A stretch of 64,000 bases of DNA, from positions 4,464,998-4,528,997 of the forward strand of contig NC_088791.1 in the NCBI RefSeq assembly GCF_011386835.1, given 5' to 3'. Below, in pieces: positions 1 to 11,427 of the stretch (its first letter is position 1; every line of letters starts with the position of its first letter). The stretch is from Chrysemys picta bellii (lineage: Eukaryota; Chordata; Testudines; Emydidae). Made by a program: the position numbers and the translations under genes. The notes under the pieces were generated by a model. It searched no databases and had not been told where the DNA came from. It was given only the letters and a program-made list of their open reading frames with translations.

Positions 1-354
1 GCAAGGTGGAACTCCACCCCAGTACGGAAACCCAACATAATGCTGTAAACTACTTCAAGGGCTGAATTCTCCTATCACTCCAGGGCTTCAAAAAGTCACA
101 TCTTTAGAAGTGCCTGATGCTGCTGTCTCTTCAGGGATGAATTTTGTCCAGGGCAATGTTGAAAGAAGGAGGGAGGAACAAAGAGAACCAGAAGACGGCT
201 ATTACGATGCATCAGAGTTTTTAATGTGAGTGACATTTGCAGTACAGAGTTACAGGAAAAATACTAGAGCAGAAATAAGGTATTTTCAGTTTTGCAAGAA
301 AGGCTGCGACCCACCACCCACCTCAATGGAATGTATTACACACACAATGTTGGT

Positions 355-378
355 TTGTTGTTGTTGTTGTTGTTGTTG
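355..378. repeat. (TTG)n microsatellite
   Basis: Seven to eight TTG repeats just past the candidate poly(A) signal of keratin copy 1. The same site has fewer repeats in units 2 (about 13731-13749), 3 (interrupted, about 32720-32733) and 4 (about 58340-58358). Confidence 0.8.
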
Positions 379-429
379 CAGCTGCAGCGGTTGACAAACA
401 AGTCCCCTTTGCAACCATTTTCAGTTATT

Positions 430-435
430 TTTATT
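430..435 (-). terminator. Candidate poly(A) signal, keratin copy 1
   Basis: AATAAA on the minus strand, about 535 bases after the stop codon. It is conserved at the same spacing in all copies. A (TTG)n tract follows at about 355-378. Confidence 0.5.
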
Positions 436-967
436 ACCCCAGTCGGTGGGACGTGAGACAAAGGAAAACAGAAGCAGGACTACGCCGCTTCTCAATTAAA
501 TGTCTGCCGCAGAAAAGGTCAAAGCGCGATGCTAAAGATACGCATTGATGGAAAGGATCGAACACAGAGTGTCTAATTCTCCTTCACAGCAAGGTCTCTT
601 TTTCCCACGCTTAAGGGACTTAAAATGATAATAAATGTAGCTGATGCCTGTCTTAAGGCCCCTATTTCCTTTCAACTGCGGAGTCAATGTAAGCAGGCTG
701 CGTGTAATTCAGAATGAGTCCGTATGTGAATACGAGAATCAGCACTTGGCTGGCAAAGCCTTGGCAGAAAGAGTCATAAAGCGTAACATTAGAAATGCAC
801 CATGGCTATCAGACCAAGGTGCTGAGCGCACACAGCTCCCACTGAGTTTAACTGGAGCCGTGTTTGCACAGCACTTCTGAAAGCCATGCCCAAAAGATCA
901 GGGGAGAATCTGTATCTTGCTGTTCATTTCCTGGTTCTTCCTTCTTCCACGAATATTCCTGGCAGGT

Positions 968-1336
968 TTAACATGGCCCACAGCTTCCACTGAGGTACCT
1001 ATGGCAAGATACCCCGGAACCACAAAACCCCCCATAACCACCATATCCCCCTAACCCAGACAATCCTCCGTAATGGCCTCCGGAGCCATTCAATCCCCCC
1101 AAACCGTATGAGCCCCCGAAACCGGCTCCCACCACAGGTGCTCCTACAGCTCCCACTACACTGTGCTGAGGGAAATTGCTGAGAATTGGTCCTGGGAGGG
1201 TCATGACAACCGGTGAGGGTCTGATCACCACTTGGGAGTCAGGGCACTGCCTAACGCACGGCTCGTTGGAGCTGCCAGTGACTGGACTGGGTCGGGCCAC
1301 CCCGCATTCTGGATAGCACAGGCTGGAGAAAGTCAT
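968..1336 (-). CDS. Corneous beta-protein (beta-keratin), copy 1
   Basis: This gene encodes a 122-residue structural protein. Family knowledge: such proteins polymerise through a short beta-sheet core into filaments of scale, shell or claw and are cross-linked by cysteines. Seen here: a Cys-bearing head (C7, C11, C27, C31), a Pro/Val core at about residues 36-62 containing [13 protein letters not shown], then a Gly/Tyr/Leu-rich tail from about 70 with C105, C111, C119 and C122. The start is M1 of [11 protein letters not shown]. The frame stays open 34 codons upstream, but that extension crosses a good splice acceptor 21 nt before the ATG, as expected for this two-exon family. Copy 1 has Ser23 and Phe104, each differing from one or more of the other copies, and eight cysteines. 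It is intact. The exact tissue type (scale or claw) cannot be told. Confidence 0.95.
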   Translation of the reverse strand: MTFSSLCYPECGVARPSPVTGSSNEPCVRQCPDSQVVIRPSPVVMTLPGPILSNFPQHSVVGAVGAPVVGAGFGGSYGLGGLNGSGGHYGGLSGLGGYGGYGGFCGSGVSCHRYLSGSCGPC

Positions 1337-2418
1337 CTTTCTGCGATGGAGGTAAACCTGAAACACACAACACGCACTAGAGTAAAGAGGAGGAACAAGA
1401 GCTAGTGGAAGAAAGGCTTTAAAGCTGGTGCAGCCCAAGAGAGAAAGGAAGAGTGGACTAAGTCCCAGTGTTCATGGCCATGTCTTTCTTCCTATATCCT
1501 CTTTCTACACCTCTTGTCCACTCGCACTAAATTTCCCTCCCAACTGGCCCCCTTGATCCCCTCTCAATGGCTTTGTCTGAAAAACACCGACTAGAATAAG
1601 TGTCACTATTTCTATTCTGGATATCTGGGATTCTGTGTCCATTTTAGACCTTTCTCAAAGAGAACATGGCTGAGATCATGGTAATCACTTTCTTTCATTT
1701 GAGGATTTAACCTCTGCATGCAAACCAGTTGAGTTTGGTATCACAGGGTAATTTGTGATTTTCCAAAGCTTGTGAGTCAACAATAGTTGCTGATGAATAA
1801 ACAGAGAACTTTTCTTTTCTCCAAACAAAACACTAAGGAGAAGCTCCTCAGCTGGCGTTCAGGTGCACTGACTTTCATGGAGCGACACTAAATTACATCA
1901 TCTGAGGAAAAGCACCTTCAATGGGTATTTCTGCTGAGAAGAACATAAAATTGCTAGACTGGATCTCACCACTTGTCAGCTTAATGCATTGTCATGTGTC
2001 CAATAGTGAGGAGTAACACCTGCTTGAGAAGAAAGTAAAAGACCACTGAATTGGTCCTTTCTGAACTAACGTTGGAAAGTTTCTTCCTAAGCCAGCTAAG
2101 TGAAATATGGCTAAATGACTTTCTAAGGTTATTGAAAAGATTTCAGTTAGTAGGAAATATGTTTCCCAATTGCATATGTTAGTCCTAAAATCCCTCTATT
2201 TGCTTCAAATCATGATCCACCAGTCCTGTAACAAAATCACTACACAAGATAGTTATGGAAGAACAGCCAGATCCCGAATAAATATCCCAGTTAGTAAATG
2301 CAAGATTCAGACTTACTTGGAAAGAGCCCATACTGTCACATCTCTAGAGTTCGAAAACAATTGAGTTTAACTGGACTTACCCAGTTGAATGAGGAGATGA
2401 AGTCCGGAGAAGTGTTTA
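1337..2418 (-). other. Keratin copy 1: exon 1, intron and 5' UTR
   Basis: On the minus strand, exon 1 runs from a start site estimated about 30 bases after the TATA box (near 2418) to 2381. It ends in AACTGG followed by GTAAGT (2375-2380), a consensus donor. The intron is 2380 to 1358 (1023 bp) and ends TGTGTTTCAG. Exon 2 begins at 1357 with 21 nt of 5' UTR before the ATG. The intron has no recognisable mobile element. The layout is repeated at the same spacing in all four copies. Confidence 0.85.
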
Positions 2419-2440
2419 GAAAAGCCCTGAGTGGTGAGTG

Positions 2441-2530
2441 CTTTTATACAGGTCCTAGGAGTGCCTGGAGGATCTGCGATGCTCTTTGTGGAGGCGGTCC
2501 TAATTAGTCACCAAACAAACTTGATTGCCT
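2441..2530 (-). promoter_or_regulatory. Keratin copy 1 core promoter
   Basis: A TATA box, TATAAAAG, lies at 2441-2448 on the minus strand. About 50 bases upstream is a CTAATTAG palindrome (2500-2507), a homeodomain-type core, overlapping an AP-1-like TGACTAA (2504-2510). A GGCAATCAAG motif lies further up, near 2523-2532. The block is almost unchanged in all four units. Binding of any factor is inferred from motif only. Confidence 0.75.
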
Positions 2531-2753
2531 TGCAGAATCCTCCTTTGGATGCAGCTCTTTTGCCCTGGGATTGTGATTATTAGGTTATTCTGAGCCTCAG
2601 AAGGTGTGACATGCACGTTGCAGTCTTCGTCTTCCTTTCATCTTCAAATGGTAGGGGCCAACTGCGTTCCTCGTGCCATTCCGTCGACTTTATTGGTGCT
2701 TCAATGAGAATGAATGTCAAGGTGATTCTGAGCGGCGCCAGCAGCACAAATGG

Positions 2754-2840
2754 CAGGTTTCAGAGGGGTGGCCGTGTGAGTCTGTGTCAGCAAAACAACG
2801 AGGAGTCCTTTTGGCACCTTAGAGACTAATTTGTCTCTAA
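2754..2840 (-). mobile_element. Penelope-like terminal fragment, unit 1
   Basis: The stretch from CAGGTTTCAG to GGCACCTTAGAGACTAA matches the terminal sequence seen at the 3' end of the Penelope-like element at 27955-28040 (GTGGCACCTTAGAGACTAAC). The arm is followed by an inverted copy of TTAGTCTCTAAGG, here pushed to 3629-3645 by an LTR inserted between them. It is present in every unit, so it predates the array. Confidence 0.65.
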
Positions 2841-2844
2841 AGTG

Positions 2845-3624
2845 TGTGACAAAGCTCCGAGCCTGTATTGGTGGGTACCGCGCTTCCTGGTGGATACAGT
2901 GGCCTGAGAAGCTCGCTAAGGCCCTCAATATGCCCTCCCTTTCCCAGTATGGCGGCAAAGGTTACAGCTTATTCAGCTACTTCGAACACAGGCCGTTATG
3001 GGAGGAGGGAAGGTGGAATACCCACTGTCTCTGTTGCTCCTTAGAGCTCCTTCGGCACCGTTTGGTCTCCTGCCTGGACCAAAGTCTGTTTCCCCTTTCA
3101 AAGGGATCTCTGTAGATCATGCGGGGGTGGGGAGGATGGGGGGAACCCGGGCCCGCCCTTTACTCCGGGTTCCAGCCCAGGGACCTTAATGATAGCCGCT
3201 GTTAGCTGCTTCCCTCCTCCACTGACGCTGCTTTGATTCCCTGGGCCACTTCCCCATGGTCCCTTTTTCCAAGCTTCACCCTTACCTCAGGGTTCAGTAA
3301 TGGTTCCCCTCCTCCAGCTCCTTTCACCTGGGCTCTTCTTGAGGAACTGGAAAGGAGAGCTTTTAAAACAGTACAAGTGGGACCTTAATCGGTTCCAGCT
3401 GTCTCCATTAGCCTAACAGCCTTAACTGACCCTTTGTCAGTTAATTGAGGTCAGGTGCTGGCATTAGCCTAACGACCTTAACTGGTTAAATTGGCGTCAG
3501 GTGTCTTGATTGGCCTGGAGTAGACCTTGTTTGGCTATCCAGGGAACAGGGACCTGCTCATTCTGAGGCCGATATACCTGCCTTCCACTACCCTCTTATA
3601 TCCTTCTGGCCTGAGTCCGTCACA
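2845..3624 (-). mobile_element. Solo LTR, family B, unit 1
   Basis: This is a 780 bp block with inverted ends TGTGAC and GTCACA, flanked by AGTG and GGTG (an imperfect 4 bp duplication). The matching site in unit 2 (CTAAGGTGTTAG) is empty, which proves insertion. Read on the minus strand, it resembles the plus-strand LTR at 24582, for example around the ACTCCGGGTTCCAGCCCAGG stretch. No internal genes remain. Ty3/gypsy assignment is inferred from end structure and the nearby pol fragment. Confidence 0.75.
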
Positions 3625-3639
3625 GGTGTTAGTCTCTAA

Positions 3640-5976
3640 GGTGTCACAAGTAGCAGAAGTGGGTGTCATGAAAGGGATCCATTTTTCTGCATTCTCATCA
3701 CCCGCATTCTCAATGGGTCAGGCCCTCTTCCCTTTGAAATTAATGGGAATCATTCCATTGCCTCCAGCTTGTTTCTTTTCAGGACCTAAGTCTGAAATTC
3801 ACCCTTTGGCTGGGGGATGGTCTGATGCCAACCAACAATTTTAGTCCAAAAGTTTCAAACTGGGTCTTAACAGGGTCTTAAGTGGAGTATGGACCTTTAT
3901 GATGGCCGTCTCACCCGGGGTGAATCTTACCCTATGGTGAGTAAAACTTGACCTAAGATTGGACCTCCACTTAGGTCACGAATGCTGTCTCAAAGGGCTG
4001 CCAAGATCGGATTTGCTCGCGGGTCAAGGGGAGGGATGGCGGAGAGTGAAAGGAAGCAGTGCTCTTTTATGTCAGGATCTCTCCAGCCATGGGCAGCCAA
4101 GAAAAGGACGTCTTGTGAGACAAGGCAGCTGACTGAGCCCAGCAACAAGCCGAGGAGAGATGAAAATCACCTTCTTGAGGAAGGAGGAGATGGCTGTGGG
4201 ATGAGATTTGACATAAACTGTGACCAGCCCTAGGGCATGTTGCAGAAAACATTCCTGCCAGAACCAGCATGTTCTGTAAAGTGTAACGGATACCCGCAAG
4301 GATGGTTCCGTATCCTGGAAATGAGCAGGGGAGTCTTCCTTTGATTATGAGGCCCTGAACCTCTGTGAAGTTGAAGCAACTGTGCTGATTTACATCGAGG
4401 GGGAACTGTCATTTTTCAATTAAAAAGTTTTTAAAAATAACAAATGCAAAACTACATTTGAATGAAAATGAAACAGCCCCAGATTGTGTGGCTTTACGTT
4501 AGGATGTGATTAAGAGAGTGAAATGAGAGCCTGGCCTCCATTTTGTTTAAACTGATTGTATTACTCCGGGCAGAGGTGTCTAATCCCAACAACAATTTCT
4601 TTATATTCTAAGAATACAACCCTTTGTGTGTGTGAAACAGCAGCGAGTGTTTGTGAGGGGCTTTGAACTCTGGAGTTCTGAGGTCTCTGAAGAACTTCCA
4701 GCCTCAACACCCTGCCTCTCCCTGTTTGAGAGGACTAGAAACAGAGACATGTTGAGAAGAAGATCACCCAGAGATCCATTGCAGGAACAGAAATACAACC
4801 CTACCAGAGGCAGGGCTGTAACTATGGAGGGGAGAATGGGTCAACTGTCGAAGGTGTAGAGCTACTGGGGAGCAAAAATGGGCAATTCAAGTGTAGTGGC
4901 CTCTCCGGCCCCCACGCAGTGTTGGGCCCAGCAGCATCCAGACGGAGCCCAGGGTTCTGAGAGCCTCTCTGCCCATAGGATCGTAGGCCCAGGGGCCCAG
5001 GCAATTGCAGGCTCGCCGACATTAGGAGGCTAAGGGGGGGTCAGGCAGGCAGGGTGCTGAGCGTTGCTTGGCTCCTACTGAGTGTGTTCATTGCTCAGTA
5101 ACATCTGCTGAAGCTGCTGCACTTGCTAGTGATTAAAAAGGTTAAAGGGGCAAATTGTGGGGGATGGGCAGGGTCTGAGCAGGCGGCGGTAATTAACTGC
5201 ATGGGGAAAGGGGGATCAAACTACTGGAGGCAGGGGCAGAAGGGGGCCAAGGAGAAAAATTGGAGGGGTGGGAGGAGCCTGGGTTGAGGCCAGAGGTAAG
5301 TGGCTGCTAGAGGGTGGCAGAGGGCAAAGCCCTGGCACAGGGAGTGTTTTTGTCAGCACTCAGCAGGGGTAAAACACACCCTTCTCCCTCCTTTAGCTCT
5401 GTGTTCCTGTTACTGGGATCTGTCCTTACTTGTTGCTGCTCCAGCCTGATTCAATCCTTATTACAGAGAACAGAATAAGGAGCCTCCCTCCGACTCACTG
5501 GGATAACGCTCCATTAACTGGCCAGCGAGGTGCCCTCACATGTCAGGGGACTGACACCTTCAGCACAGCCTGGCCCGTGATGCTGGACACACCCAGGCTT
5601 TTCTTGTAAAAGGCCTCTAATTCTGGGCTAGGGACAATTTTCAGTTGTGCCAAGTCAGCTAAAAATACAGGCCATTGACTGTCCAGGTGAAGAGACCATT
5701 GGGGAAATCTGCATTGGGTGCAGAGCTGGATTGGGGCTGCTGCTGGGGTGTACACTGGCAAAGACGCATGTTCACTGTGACCTGTGCTTGTAGCATTCAG
5801 GGCTGTGACCCAGCCAGACTGTTCGTGACACCCTTCGCTATGTCCATCTAGCCAACATTACCAGGGCATTGGCGTTGTTGCACACTGAAGCACAGCATAA
5901 TCCCATTTCACAATCACCACAGCCAGGTACCTTCTTCTGTCTCCACACTTTGGTGTGAGGGATTTCACCTCTCCAG
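3640..5976. other. Conserved spacer upstream of keratin 1
   Basis: No gene is supported here. The sequence recurs in units 2 (about 16250-18642), 3 (about 35990-38422) and 4 (about 61100-63550) at matching order. Small open frames, such as a 72-codon minus frame at 5543-5761, recur but shift or break between copies. Unit 1 lacks about 100 bp near 3675 that the other units have. Confidence 0.6.
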
Positions 5977-7069
5977 AATCATAGAATCATAGACGATTAG
6001 GGTTGGAAGTGACCTCAGGATGTCATCGAGTCCAACCCCCCGCTCAAAGCAGGACCAACACCAACTAAATCATCCCAGCCAGGGCTTTGTCAAGCCGGGA
6101 CTTAAAAACCTCTAAGGATGGAGATTCCACCAACTCCCTAGGTAGCCCATCCAGTGCTTCACCACCCTCCTAGTGAAATAGTGTTTTCTAATATCCAACT
6201 TAGACCTCCCCCATTGCAACTTGAGAACATTGCTCCTTGTTCTGCCATCTGGTACTACTGAGAACAGCCGAGCTCCATCCTCTTTGGAACCCCCCTTTGG
6301 GTACTTTAAGGTTGCTATCAAATCCCCAATCATTCTTCCCTTCTGCTGACCAAATAATCCCAGTTCCCAAATCATCTCTTCATAAATCTGTTTCCCCAGC
6401 CCCCTAGTCATTTTTGTGGCCCTCTGCTGGACTCTCTCCAATATGTCCACATCCTTTCTGTATTGGGGGCCCCAAAACTGGAAGCAATACTGTACATATG
6501 GCCTCCCCACTGCGGAATAGATGGGAATAATCACTTCCCTCAATCTGCTGGCAATGCTGCTACTAATACAGCCCAATATGCCATTTGCCTTCCTGGCAAC
6601 AAGGACACAGTGCTGACTCATATCCAGCTTCTCATCCACAGTAATCCCCAGGTCCTTCTCTGCAGAACTGCTGCTTAGCCAGTCGGTCCCCAGCCTGTAG
6701 CGGCGTGCATGGGATTCTTCTGTCCTAAATGCAGGACTCTGCACTTGTCCTTGTTGAACCTCATCAGATTTCTTTTGGCCAATCCTCCAATTTGTCTAGG
6801 TCACTCTGCACCCTACCCCTACCCTCCATCTTATCTACCTCACCCCCAGATTGGTGTCATCTATGAACTTTCTGAGGGTGCAATCCATCCCATCATCCAG
6901 ATCATTAATAAAGATGTTGAACACAACCGGCCCCAGGACTGACCCCTGAGGCACTCTGCTTGATACCGGCTGCCAACTAGACATCAAGCCACTGAGCCCG
7001 ACAATCTATCCAGCTTTCTATCCACCTCATAGTCCATTCATCCAATCTATGCTTTTTTAACTTGCTGGC
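5977..7069 (-). mobile_element. CR1 LINE 3' part, unit 1
   Basis: The minus strand encodes the C-terminal part of CR1 reverse transcriptase, with recognisable stretches [20 protein letters not shown] and FTRRVVKHW (frame 6112-6744). The element ends in the typical CR1 3' end (ATCATAGAATCATAG in the plus strand at 5978). It is cut at 7069 (CTTGCTGGC). Unit 2 continues there for another 1.4 kb of CR1, so unit 1 has a deletion. It is not functional. Confidence 0.9.
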
Positions 7070-8690
7070 TTCTTTATACATGGGGATAATAATGGTCCAA
7101 AGGAATTACAAGTGTGTACATTTCAAGCTCGTTCATGTGCAGTATAGGAAGAAAAATCTCTATATAGAATTGAAATGGATAAAATTTTGGTACAAGAGAG
7201 TTTAATTCTGCACAAGTGTAAATACCCACCACTGAGCCAACACCTTCAAATAAACGCGTTAAAGTGCATGACAAGACTCTAAATGGTTAATCATTGTTCA
7301 CACTTAGATGAGAAGACGTTTCACCCCAAAGTTCCCCCCCCAAAAATATCAAAACAAAATAAAAAATATTCATAATGAACCTCTCCAAGAGTTACTCTCA
7401 GGTTAGTGATGTCTTTGGAAGCCATGAATGGGAAGTATCCAGTAGGGTTCAGGAGATACAGGTTAGTGTTTGGCATGAGTAGTCCCAACTATTGGGGTTC
7501 ATTTGTGAATCTGCCAATCATACCCCGTCTTACCGTCACCTGAATGTGAATGCCTCACTTTCCCCCCATGCCAAGCAGGTATAATTGTAACATGAAGGAT
7601 AGATTGTCGGAAGCATCCTCTGATCTAAGGATTTCAAAGCACTTCACAAAATGCACATCATGTTTTATATGGGCAAAGAGGTGTATTATTATAATCGCAG
7701 TAACTTTTCACTAGGATTAGATGTTCCAATATTGAAGATTGGCTTCACTTTAAAAATGCATGTCAAGGTCTCAGATGTCACTCTAGTGCTCAGTTCATGA
7801 GTCCTAGCCTCTGAAATTGGGGCTCTTTGATTTTCATTCAATGAACCTTTGCATTTCCCGGTTATATATATTTTCAAGTTGACAGGTAGGTGCTGTACCA
7901 GTGTAAAGGAGGACAGTTCCATCAACTTGAGATTGAAGGAAGGCACTTTACCCAACCTGGGTGAGAGAAAACCTTTCTGCACCTCCACCAGAGCTGCTCA
8001 TATCTAATATAGAGTGAAATCAATGGGAACCATCAGCCATTCCATCCCCATCCATGAGCAGCCAAGAGAACTGGGTCTTTTAGAGACTTCAGCTAATAAA
8101 GAAAAGGTAGAAGCACAAGACAGACAGAGTTAATGGCCAAAATGCGGTGGAATTAATTGCAAGTCTGATTGACCTAGGGCATTCTGGAAGTCCCTTCTCC
8201 GATATATAGTTTTAGCCAGAATTAGGATGATTTTAAAATGCAAAATTTACCCTCACCAGGATTTCTGGTAACGTGAACAGCATAAAACGCCTCCCCTCAA
8301 TTGTAGGGCAGAGAATATCACTGAGGTCTATGGAACTGGACTGATGTACACTACCTGAGGATCCTTTACAGAGCAATGTTTGTTAATGAAAGGAAAATGA
8401 AAAGCTTTTTTAAATGAAAAACGGAACAGCCCCAAATTCAGAGGCTAGGAATCATGAACAGTTGACTGGAACTTTAACATGTATTTGTAGAGTTCATCTC
8501 ATCCAGCGTTCCTCAAATGTGGCCACCAATGGAGGTCTTTGCAGCCCCGATAACCTCCGAAGCATGGGCAGGTATTGGGGGCAGGGAAAGCAGCAGTTCC
8601 TCCCTTCAGTGTCCAGCTGTTGTTGCTTGTTAAAGGCTTTCCCTTCGCCCTTTCCCTGGTTCCTGTCATGCAGACAGAGAGCAGAAGATA
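7070..8690. other. Inter-repeat spacer shared by units 1-3
   Basis: Non-coding sequence shared with unit 2 (21213-22830) and unit 3 (41008-42895, there with a MITE inserted). Weak minus frames (7689-7988 and its counterparts) recur but are not supported as genes. Homology with the other units stops near 8690, after a CAGACAGAGAGCAGAAGA stretch. Confidence 0.55.
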
Positions 8691-9250
8691 GTCTCCAGCT
8701 TTAAGGTGCTGCTAGCTAGTACATATGTCCTCCCTGACAATGGACTCAGCTCAGTCAGTGGCGGGACTTTCCACTGCCCCCTAGGCGGGACAAAGACATC
8801 GCCCCAGGGATTCATTCTTATACACAAGTACAAACAAGTTACACATCACTCCTGACATATTGAGGTGCCACCCCTCTATGTAGCAAGGTGCCGCCTCTCA
8901 CCTTGTACATGTTGGTTCAAACAAAACAGCTCTATCCATCATATTACCCTTTTGGCTCTGTCATTGGGATGGGTCAGTTTGTTCCTTGCTATCTGTGTGG
9001 AGTGTACAAGTATGTGAATGCTCTGATATCTAGTGTCCAGTATGTTTTAGGTATATCTCTTTTTGTAGCATCAGCCCTTTCCTTGCCAGCGTCTGTGAGC
9101 AGGGCCTGCCTCTGGTTCACAGCTTAACTTTCCTTTATGTTAGCAAAGTCTTGACCATTACTTTAGTTCAGGCCTTAGGCCTCATACTGGGCCTCTGATA
9201 AGGGTTTATGATTCAGGGCCTCATCTTACTACAATTATTATTTTTATTTC
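8691..9250. other. Unit 1-specific unclassified DNA
   Basis: About 560 bp with no counterpart in units 2 or 3 at this place. It looks like an old interspersed repeat or single-copy DNA. No coding frame or clean element ends were recognised. Confidence 0.4.
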
Positions 9251-11427
9251 AGATTATTTGAGTTAGGATATTCTAGACTAATGATAATTCAGGTTAAGAT
9301 TTGGTCACGGTTAATTTTAGTAAAACTCAGGGAGAGGTCATGGGCAATGAACAAAGATTCATGGAAGCCAGAGACCTAGCTCTGACTTTTACTATAAATA
9401 AATGTGAAAAAATGGGGAAAAGGAGCCACCCCTGATGGTTCGGAGATCCGGGGTACCCCTGGCATCTGCGGTGGCTATGGGTACCAGGGTTCCACCTCCC
9501 ACTCGCCATCTGCAGCGGCTTAGAGCTCTGGAGAATAGCAAATATGGCAGGCAACCAGCTTGGCCTAACAGTGAAATCTTCAGTTAGCTTAAACACAAGA
9601 AGGAAGCTTACAAGAAGTGGAAACTTGGACGGATGACTAGGGAGGAGTATAAAAATATTGCTTGAGCATCTAGGGGTCTAAAAAGGAAGGCCAAAACTGG
9701 AGTTGCAGCTAGCAAGGGATGTGAAGGGTAACAAGAAGGGTTTCTACAGGTATGTTAGGAACAAGAAAAAGGTCAGGGAACGTGTGGGATCCTTAATGAA
9801 TGGGGGAGGCAACCTAGTGACAGAAGAAGTAGAAAAAGCTGACGTACTCAATGCTTTTTTTGTCTCGGTCTTCACAGACAAGGTCATCTCCCACGCTGCT
9901 GTCCTTGGCAACACAGTATGGTGAGGAGGTGAGCAACCCTCAGTGGTAAAAGAACAGGTTAAGGACTATTTAGAAAAGCTTGATATGCGCAAGTCCATGG
10001 GTCCAGATCGAATGCATCTGAGGGTGCTGAGGGGATTCGCTGGTGTGATAGCAGAGCCATTGGCCATTATCTTTGACAACTCGTGGCGATTCGGGGAGGT
10101 CCCAGAAGATTGAAAAAAGGCAAATATAGTGCCCATCTTTACAAAAAGGGAAGAAGGAGAACCTGGGGAACTACAGACCGGTAAGCCTCACCTCAGTCCC
10201 TGGAAAAATCATGGAGCAGGTCCTCAAGGAAACCATTTTGAAGCACTTGGAGGAGGGGAAGGTGATCAGGAACAGTCAAGATGGAGTCCCCAGGGGCAAG
10301 TCATGCCTAACTAAGCTGGTTGCCTTATGTGATGATATAACTGGCTCTGTGGATATGGGGAAAGCAGTGGCTGTGATATATCTTGACTTTAGCAAGGTTT
10401 TTGATATGGTCACCCACAGTATTCCTGCCAGCAAGTTAAAAAAGTATGGCTTGGATGAATTGACTATAAAGTAGACAGAAAGCTGGATAGATTGTCGGGC
10501 TCAACAGGTAGTGATCAACGGCTCGATGTCTAGTTGGCAGTCGGTATCAAGTGGAGTGCCTCAGGGGTCGGTCCTAGGACTGGTTTTGTTCAACCTCTTT
10601 ATTAATGATCTAGAGGATGGCATGGATTGCACTCTCAGCAAGTTACCAGATGACAGAAAGCTGTGGGAGGGGTAGATACACTGGAGGGTAGGGATAGGGT
10701 CCAGAGTGACTTAGACAAATTGGAGGATTGGGCCAAAAGAAATCTGATGAGGTTCAACAAGGACAAGTGGATGAGAAGCTGGATATGAGTCAGCACTGTG
10801 CGCTTGTTGCCAAGAATGCTAACAGCATATTGGGTTGTATTAGTAGGAGCATTGCCAGCAGATCGAGGGAAGTGATTATTCCCCTCTATTCGGCACTGGT
10901 GAGGCCACATCTGGAGTATTGCATCCAGTTTTGGGCCCCGCACTACAGAAAGGATGTGGACAAATTGGAGAGAGTCCAACAGAGGGCAACGAAAATGATC
11001 AGGGGGCTGGGGCACATGACTTAAGAGGAGAGGTTGAGGGAACTGGGCTTGTTTAGTCTGCAGAAGAGAAGAGTGAGAGGGGATTTGATAGCAGCCTTCA
11101 ACTACCTGACGGGGGGTTCCAAAGAGGATGGAGCTCGGCTGTTCTCAGTGGTACCAAATGACAGAACAAGGAGTAATGTTTTCAAGTTGCAATGGGGGAG
11201 GTCTAGGTTGGATATTAGAAAACACTATTTCACTAGGAGGGTGGTGAAGCACTGGAATGGGTTACCTAGGGAGGTCATGGAATTTCCATCATTAAAGGTT
11301 TTTAAAGCCTGGCTTGACAGAGCCCTGGCTGGGATGATTTAGTTGGTTTTGGTCCTGCTTTGAGCAGGGGGAAGGACTAGATGACCTCCTGAGATTTCTT
11401 TCAACACTAATCTTGTATGATTCTGTA
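9251..11427 (+). mobile_element. CR1 LINE, longer copy, unit 1
   Basis: A plus-strand CR1 of about 2.2 kb covering much of the reverse transcriptase, in several broken frames (9703-9924, 10211-10474, 10728-11024, 11034-11342). Recognisable pieces are LDFSKVFDMVTHS near 10382 and GVPQGSVLG near 10553. The catalytic FADD position reads LPDD near 10642, so the polymerase is dead. It ends in GATTCTGTAG with no poly(A), as CR1 does. It lies inverted with respect to the CR1 at 5977. Confidence 0.9.

Noticed and set aside
1337..1438. 34-codon N-terminal extension of keratin copy 1 (156-codon frame), also open in the other copies
   Set aside because: It crosses a clear splice acceptor (TGTGTTTCAG) and belongs to the intron. 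The two-exon structure with a TATA box and GTAAGT donor fits the family better.
4067..4299. Recurring minus-strand frames in the spacer, also near 16705, 36526 and 61648
   Set aside because: They recur because the units are duplicated. Overlapping frames change length and shift between copies, with no start or splice signals.
5543..5761. 72-codon minus-strand frame, also at 18223-18441, 37973-38209 and 63203-63406
   Set aside because: Unit 3 has a deletion that changes the frame, and the unit 4 frame starts and ends differently. No family was recognised.
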